NCBI GenBank assembly: GCA_003534175.1
Contig: DPFD01000080.1
Span: forward strand, 5,064-15,502
Direction of reading: 5' to 3'
From: Chitinophagaceae bacterium
GTDB taxonomy: Bacteria > Bacteroidota > Bacteroidia > Chitinophagales > Chitinophagaceae
Length of the DNA stretch: 10,439 nucleotides
Shown here: positions 6,537 to 10,439 of the stretch, one piece after another
Layout: the number at the start of each line of letters is the position of its first letter
Numbering within the stretch: the stretch's first letter is position 1
The notes under the pieces: generated by a model
Databases searched by the model: none
What the model saw: the letters and a program-made list of their open reading frames with translations, nothing else
What the model was told of the DNA's origin: nothing
Translations under genes and position numbers: made by a program

Positions 6537-8048
6537 ATGTGGTTGATCCGTTGCGCCGTATTTATAGTTTGTATATTGTTTGCTTCCTGTGCCGCACCCC
6601 GTTACGTTCCTGAAAAAAAATTTCACCGGGAGGAACTGGTGCAGGATTATGATTTGATGACTCGCATACTGCAAGAAAAACATCCCTCCTTATATTGGTA
6701 CACCCCGGCGGATAGCATGCAGTGGTATATGAATCATTACCGGGAGCAGATACAGGACAGCATGACTGAAAAAGATTTCATCTGGAAAATCATGTCGCCC
6801 CTGTTGCACCAGGTGCATTGCGGACATACCACAGCAGCTATGAGCAAAGGCCTTACAAAACATTTAAAAGGTAAACGGTATGGTTCCTTTCCTTTTTATG
6901 TAAAGGTTTGGGGAGATACCATGGTGGTTACCGGTTCGCAGCAACCCGACAGTGTAATCCGTTACGGAACCGTAATACATGCTATCAATGATATCCCTGC
7001 GGCAGAGATAATTCGGAGGTGTTTTGAATATCTTCCTGCAGACGGATATGCCCAAAACCTCAATTACATCCGCCTCAGCAGCAACTTTCCCTATTATCTC
7101 GAAAATATTTTGGGGCCTTCCAAAACTTATACGCTTACCTACAGCCAAGGAAGTCCCAATCACTCACGGTATAGTGTAAATGCATTTGTTCCGGTGAAAG
7201 ATACCACGCCTGCCGTGAAGGCAAAAGCGGCAGTAAAAAAGCAGCCACCTCCACGTATTACCAACCAGCGATACCGCTCGATGACGATTGATTCAACGGG
7301 TGCCTATGCCTATATGGCCATCCATACGTTTAACCGGGGAAACTTATCTCCTTTTATCAGAAAATCTTTTCGCACCCTGCGCCGCGAACAGGTGCCAAAC
7401 CTCATCATTGATATACGGAACAACCGTGGAGGCAAAATCCGATTGTCCACCCTATTCACCAAATTCATCAGCGAAAAGCCATTTCGTGTAGCCGATACCG
7501 TATATGCAAATGACAACACATTAAAACCCTATACCCGGCATTTTAAAGGGCGCTGGCTGAACAACCTACAGTTGTTTTTTACCACACACCGAAAAAGAGA
7601 CGGGTTATACCACATGGGATTCTTTAGTCGCCGATTGTACAAACCAAAGAAAAAAAACCATTATAACGGTAATGTATATGTGATAACCGGCGGGCCAACC
7701 TTTTCTGCTGCCACCCTGTTTGCCAATACCGTAAAAGGGCAACACAACGTAACCCTCGTAGGAGAAGAAACGGGCGGAGGCTGGCATGGAAACAGCGGTG
7801 TAATGCTGCCACAGGTAACGTTACCGAATACACGAAGCAGGTTCACCCTCCCGCTGTTCCGGGTGGTACAATACAACCACGTACCCAAAACCGGAACGGG
7901 CATTCTGCCCGACTGGGAGATTCCGCCATCGTATCCCGCTATCCTGAAGCGCGAAGATCATAAACTGAAGATGGTAACCGACAGCATCTTTCGTTCCGGC
8001 CCTTACAACCGAATAAAGGCATCTCCATCCCGCAAAAAAGGAAACTGA
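6537..8048 (+). CDS. S41-family peptidase-like lipoprotein
   Basis: A 503-aa predicted lipoprotein: MWLIRCAVFIVCILFASC gives a signal peptide with lipobox ending at C18. It is thus probably anchored to a membrane, facing the periplasm or outside. An N-terminal helical region contains CGHTT with H97. A PDZ-like segment follows (RYGTVIHAINDIPAAEI), then a Pro/Lys/Ala-rich linker around VKAKAAVKKQPPP. The S41 core has IDIRNNRGG (D292-G299), the nucleophile motif GGPTFSAA with S390, and GEETGGG (409-415). In CtpA/Prc proteases a catalytic Lys lies 25 residues after the Ser; here that position is G415. Function may therefore rely on a Ser-His arrangement (H97) as in tricorn-like S41B enzymes, or activity may be lost. 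ATG 6537 is preferred because the upstream in-frame extension would bury the signal peptide. The last 46 bp overlap the convergent amidase gene. Confidence 0.88.
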   Translation: MWLIRCAVFIVCILFASCAAPRYVPEKKFHREELVQDYDLMTRILQEKHPSLYWYTPADSMQWYMNHYREQIQDSMTEKDFIWKIMSPLLHQVHCGHTTAAMSKGLTKHLKGKRYGSFPFYVKVWGDTMVVTGSQQPDSVIRYGTVIHAINDIPAAEIIRRCFEYLPADGYAQNLNYIRLSSNFPYYLENILGPSKTYTLTYSQGSPNHSRYSVNAFVPVKDTTPAVKAKAAVKKQPPPRITNQRYRSMTIDSTGAYAYMAIHTFNRGNLSPFIRKSFRTLRREQVPNLIIDIRNNRGGKIRLSTLFTKFISEKPFRVADTVYANDNTLKPYTRHFKGRWLNNLQLFFTTHRKRDGLYHMGFFSRRLYKPKKKNHYNGNVYVITGGPTFSAATLFANTVKGQHNVTLVGEETGGGWHGNSGVMLPQVTLPNTRSRFTLPLFRVVQYNHVPKTGTGILPDWEIPPSYPAILKREDHKLKMVTDSIFRSGPYNRIKASPSRKKGN

Positions 8049-8794
8049 TGCCTGCATTGCTGCAGGGTATCGTAAGAAAGGGTTTCGGTGAGGATGGTTT
8101 CATCGTGGGCAGCGTGCTGCAACACTTCACCCAGTGGATCAATGATCATGGAATCGCCGGAATGGTATATGTCGTTTCCATCTTTCCCTACACGGTTTAC
8201 GCCCACCACATAACACTGGTTTTCTATTGCTCTTGCCTGCAGCAACGTTTTCCAGGCCGTACTACGTTTTTCGGGCCAGTTGGCCACATAAATCAATACA
8301 TCAAATTCGGGAGTTTCGGGTGAGGAATGCCTTGCCCACACCGGAAAACGGAGGTCGTAGCATATCTGCAACTGAATCTTCCAGCGGTTCACCGAAGCTA
8401 TAAAACGGGCTTCTCCGGGAGTAAACCACGACTGCTCTCCGGCAAAACCGAACAGATGCCTTTTATTATATTCCCCATAATTACCGTCGGGCAACATCCA
8501 GATCAGCCGGTTGAAATAAGTGCCCTCATCTTCAATCATCAGGCTGCCGGTAAGCACCACCCTGTTTTCAGCCGCCACGCATTTCATCCACTTCATGGTT
8601 CTTCCCTCCAGGGGTTCGCTCAGCGTCGCCGGATTCATGCTAAAACCCGTGGTAAACATTTCGGGGAGTACCACAATGTCTGTTTGCCCGCGCAACGCAA
8701 CTATTTTATTTTCAAGCATTTTTAAATTGGCGTCCCGGTTCTCCCAAATTAAATTGGTTTGGACGGCCGAAATCCTGATGTCTGGTAGTAACAT
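8003..8794 (-). CDS. Nitrilase-family omega-amidase (YafV-like)
   Basis: A 263-aa carbon-nitrogen hydrolase. The Glu-Lys-Cys triad is intact: E45 in LPEMFTTGF, K111 in YNKRHLF and C145 in QICYDLRFPV. The text around each residue (EMFTTGFSM, HLFGFAGE, NWPEKR) matches the omega-amidase/YafV branch. That branch hydrolyses alpha-ketoglutaramate or alpha-ketosuccinamate, the by-products of glutamine- or asparagine-dependent transamination, as in methionine salvage. It is cytoplasmic, with no signal peptide. It stands alone on this strand, though an aminotransferase lies about 6 kb away in the window; a functional link between them is only a guess. Its final 15 codons lie over the 3' end of the S41 gene. 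No TAnnTTTG match was found upstream of the ATG. Confidence 0.92.
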   Translation of the reverse strand: MLLPDIRISAVQTNLIWENRDANLKMLENKIVALRGQTDIVVLPEMFTTGFSMNPATLSEPLEGRTMKWMKCVAAENRVVLTGSLMIEDEGTYFNRLIWMLPDGNYGEYNKRHLFGFAGEQSWFTPGEARFIASVNRWKIQLQICYDLRFPVWARHSSPETPEFDVLIYVANWPEKRSTAWKTLLQARAIENQCYVVGVNRVGKDGNDIYHSGDSMIIDPLGEVLQHAAHDETILTETLSYDTLQQCRHQFPFLRDGDAFIRL

Positions 8795-8871
8795 GCGATG
8801 TTGTTTTTTACAGATTACAATGAAATTCTACCCTTTTAGATGTTTTCCACGGTTCGTTTTTAAAAAATCCT

Positions 8872-8879
8872 TACATTTA
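8872..8879 (+). promoter_or_regulatory. Possible -7 element of the LTxxQ protein gene
   Basis: TACATTTA is one mismatch from TAnnTTTG. Transcription would start near 8883, about 37 nt before the ATG at 8920. No -33 TTG is apparent. Confidence 0.3.
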
Positions 8880-8919
8880 TTGTCACAATTTAATGCATTA
8901 CACGTCTAAACCGGATTAT

Positions 8920-9510
8920 ATGAAAAAACTGATGATTTTATGCTTTGCGGTGGCACTTGCATCTCCTGCGCTTGCACAAAACAAAGGCACCAACACTAAA
9001 AAAGCTGCTCCTGTGGTAACAACCATTAATGAGGCAGATGAATTTCCTGCTGCACTGAAGTTAACCGATGAGCAAAAAGCACATATTCGCAAAATTGATG
9101 AAGAAATTGCCAATCGTATGAATAGTTCTGAGCGCACTCCGGACAAGCAGGCTCAGATGGAACAAAAAATGAAAATGTATCGTCTCGAAAAAATCCGCAG
9201 CATCCTCACTCCTGAACAACAGGTTGTATTTGATGAACAGGATAAGGGAGAACTGAAGGCTGCTGACCATAATCGAAAACCTACCGACCAAAAACTGGCG
9301 GTGCTTACTTATGAGGATATCATGAAGCGTGTGGAATTGTCTGACGCTCAGATGGAAGAGCTCAAATCAACCCTTACCGCCATTGACCAACAGCTGGAAA
9401 AATCAGCCTCTAACGACGATGAAATTAAAAAGCTGCAGCTCCAAAAACTGGAAACCATACAAAAAACCTTGTCCGCTGAACAGTTCGAGAAACTCAACGG
9501 TTCTCTGTAA
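8920..9510 (+). CDS. Exported LTxxQ-type helical protein (Spy/CpxP-like)
   Basis: A 196-aa protein with a typical signal peptide (MKKLMILCFAVALASPALA, cleavage before Q20), hence periplasmic. The mature chain is almost all charged helix. It carries four LTxxQ-like motifs in two pairs: LTDEQ (48-52) with LTPEQ (96-100), and LSDAQ (140-144) with LSAEQ (184-188). The spacing within each pair is nearly equal, so the protein looks like an internal duplication. LTxxQ motifs mark the Spy/CpxP periplasmic stress-chaperone fold in Proteobacteria; in Bacteroidota such proteins are common but poorly studied. The ATG at 8920 is preferred over 8893 because MKKLM is the natural signal-peptide start. It is a single gene, closed by an intrinsic terminator directly downstream. 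Confidence 0.8.
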   Translation: MKKLMILCFAVALASPALAQNKGTNTKKAAPVVTTINEADEFPAALKLTDEQKAHIRKIDEEIANRMNSSERTPDKQAQMEQKMKMYRLEKIRSILTPEQQVVFDEQDKGELKAADHNRKPTDQKLAVLTYEDIMKRVELSDAQMEELKSTLTAIDQQLEKSASNDDEIKKLQLQKLETIQKTLSAEQFEKLNGSL

Positions 9511-9536
9511 TCGTTTACCGGATACCTTTCATTCAG

Positions 9537-9569
9537 AACCGCAGCTCTACGTTGCGGTTTTTTTGTTTT
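9537..9569 (+). terminator. Rho-independent terminator after the LTxxQ gene
   Basis: A perfect 7-bp inverted repeat (AACCGCA at 9537-9543, TGCGGTT at 9553-9559) with a 9-nt loop is followed by seven T (9558-9564) and a further T-rich run. It lies 26 nt after the stop at 9510 and separates this gene from the metal-related operon. Confidence 0.85.
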
Positions 9570-9614
9570 AACAATATTCATAGTCCGGAGGTTAGGAATT
9601 AAACGTTTCAGGCG

Positions 9615-9622
9615 TAACTTTG
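9615..9622 (+). promoter_or_regulatory. -7 promoter element directly before the HYC_CC_PP-type gene
   Basis: TAACTTTG is an exact TAnnTTTG match ending 6 nt before the GTG at 9629. The transcript would start around 9626, leaving almost no leader. A TTAG at 9592-9595, about 19 nt upstream, is a one-mismatch -33 candidate. It would drive the two-gene metal operon. Confidence 0.5.
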
Positions 9623-9628
9623 CCCTCG

Positions 9629-9997
9629 GTGAAAAAGTTCCTCATTATATTATTGTTGGGCATGTACAGTTTTTCCGTTTCCGGAATGACTTTGCATTTC
9701 AACTACTGTTGCGGTGAACTCAGCAGCATTGAACTGATTCCCACTGAAAACTGCAATACCGACGAAGATCCCGTTGCCTGCTGCAGTGAACTGGAAGTAC
9801 AGGCCTCACTGGATGATGCCACAAATTCAAAAACATTTGAATTTTTCAAACTGTGTTGCGAGGCCCTGAGCTGTACACACCTTTCATTTAAAGTCTCTCC
9901 TCCTCCGGTAAGTTTTGAAGATTATCCCGACTTAGTCCAATCCACCGGAAGTTTCGGACAGCCCTTATATCTTCTCCACCGCGTATGGCGCATTTAG
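9629..9997 (+). CDS. Cys-rich exported protein, HYC_CC_PP-like
   Basis: A 122-aa protein starting at GTG 9629 with K-K-F and a hydrophobic stretch (residues 4-19), a signal peptide or N-terminal anchor. The mature part has eight Cys, six of them as three CC pairs: HFNYCCG (C27, C28), ACCSE (C51, C52) and LCCEA (C76, C77), plus C42 and C82. An SPPPV segment follows at 90-94. This order of H-x-x-Y-C, CC and PP fits the Bacteroidota small-protein family named HYC_CC_PP, whose function is unknown. Pairing with the HMA gene 50 nt downstream suggests a role in binding or uptake of a thiophilic metal such as copper. GTG was chosen because it directly precedes the basic n-region; a TTG at 9622 would overlap the promoter element. 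Confidence 0.75.
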   Translation: MKKFLIILLLGMYSFSVSGMTLHFNYCCGELSSIELIPTENCNTDEDPVACCSELEVQASLDDATNSKTFEFFKLCCEALSCTHLSFKVSPPPVSFEDYPDLVQSTGSFGQPLYLLHRVWRI

Positions 9998-10047
9998 GAT
10001 GAATCAACAGAAACCTGTTTATTCAACTTAAATAATCGCTATTCAAT

Positions 10048-10439
10048 ATGAAACATATTTTTTTGCGGACCCTACTCTCCGCTCTATTCGTGCTAACGGC
10101 TCAATTGCTGTCGGCACAATCTCTTCAACAATCTACCTTTGAGGTGAACGGTGCCTGTGGCATGTGCAAACAACGCATTGAAAAAACCGCCAAACAGGCC
10201 GGTGCCGCCACCGCCCGGTGGGATTTGAAAACGCACCGCCTCACCTTCACTTTTGATATATCCCAAACCTCGTCTGATTCAATTCAGCAGGCTATTGCTG
10301 TGGCCGGACATGATACGGAAAAGTATCGTGCCGAAGACGCCACATACGAAGCCCTGCCAGATTGTTGTTTGTACAGAGAATCCCTTAACCATGAGGATGC
10401 TCAAACCAGTATCCATGGTATTGTATTATCGGAAGACAA
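10048..10439 (+). CDS. Exported HMA-domain metal-binding protein, possibly a TonB-receptor fusion (3' end outside window)
   Basis: An open frame of 130 codons that runs off the right edge. Residues 1-23 are a signal peptide, with cleavage at LSA|Q. An HMA ferredoxin-like domain follows at about 28-95, with the metal motif G-A-C-G-M-C (C37, C40) and the C-terminal AGHDTEKY typical of MerP/CopZ-like folds. A short tail holds LPDCC (C106, C107), an additional Cys pair seen in Bacteroidota periplasmic HMA proteins. The last visible residues, SIHGIVLSEDK, resemble the opening strand of a CarboxypepD_reg domain, which is found at the front of TonB-dependent receptors. The gene may therefore continue into an outer-membrane receptor; this is inference from about ten residues. 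It lies 50 nt after the HYC_CC_PP-type gene, probably in the same transcript. The likely ligand is copper or another soft metal. Confidence 0.85.
   Translation, partial: MKHIFLRTLLSALFVLTAQLLSAQSLQQSTFEVNGACGMCKQRIEKTAKQAGAATARWDLKTHRLTFTFDISQTSSDSIQQAIAVAGHDTEKYRAEDATYEALPDCCLYRESLNHEDAQTSIHGIVLSED

Noticed and set aside
8327..8725. Plus-strand open frames inside the omega-amidase gene
   Set aside because: They mirror a fully conserved enzyme on the other strand and have no start context or recognisable domain.

Overview
The window looks like a chromosomal stretch from a member of the Bacteroidota, most likely the Chitinophagia/Sphingobacteriia side. Four things point there. Start codons are preceded by TAnnTTTG-type -7 promoter elements rather than E. 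coli-like -10 boxes. Clear Shine-Dalgarno sequences are largely lacking. There is a Cys-rich HYC_CC_PP-like small protein next to an exported HMA metal-binding protein. There are small lipoproteins of a type common in this phylum. No rRNA, tRNA, CRISPR array, insertion sequence or phage gene was found.

Layout, left to right. (1) A minus-strand pair: adenylate kinase (adk) overlaps by ATGA a partial DinB/DUF1569-like gene that runs off the left edge. (2) Divergent from adk is a fold-type I PLP aminotransferase on the plus strand. It meets, tail to tail, a minus-strand pair made of a 40-aa Cys/Gly-rich lipoprotein and an 84-aa orphan protein. (3) A minus-strand GT2 glycosyltransferase with a C-terminal extension and a TTG start is divergent from a plus-strand pair, an inositol-monophosphatase-like phosphatase and thiamine-monophosphate kinase (thiL). 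(4) A small secreted orphan protein on the minus strand overlaps the thiL end by 7 bp. (5) A lipoprotein of the S41 peptidase family on the plus strand overlaps, tail to tail by 46 bp, a minus-strand nitrilase-family omega-amidase (YafV-like). (6) An exported helical LTxxQ protein is followed by a strong intrinsic terminator. (7) The right end starts a metal-related operon: a Cys-rich HYC_CC_PP-type protein, then an exported HMA-domain protein cut by the window edge, whose last visible residues resemble the start of a CarboxypepD_reg/TonB-receptor module.

Most genes are housekeeping or small-metabolite functions arranged as short, independent units of one or two genes. Two features stand out. 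Several -7 promoter elements sit only a few bases before the start codon, which implies leaderless or near-leaderless mRNAs. Three convergent gene pairs overlap at their 3' ends. The part most likely to hold a coherent and less-described system is the metal locus at the right edge. No wholly new system is evident.
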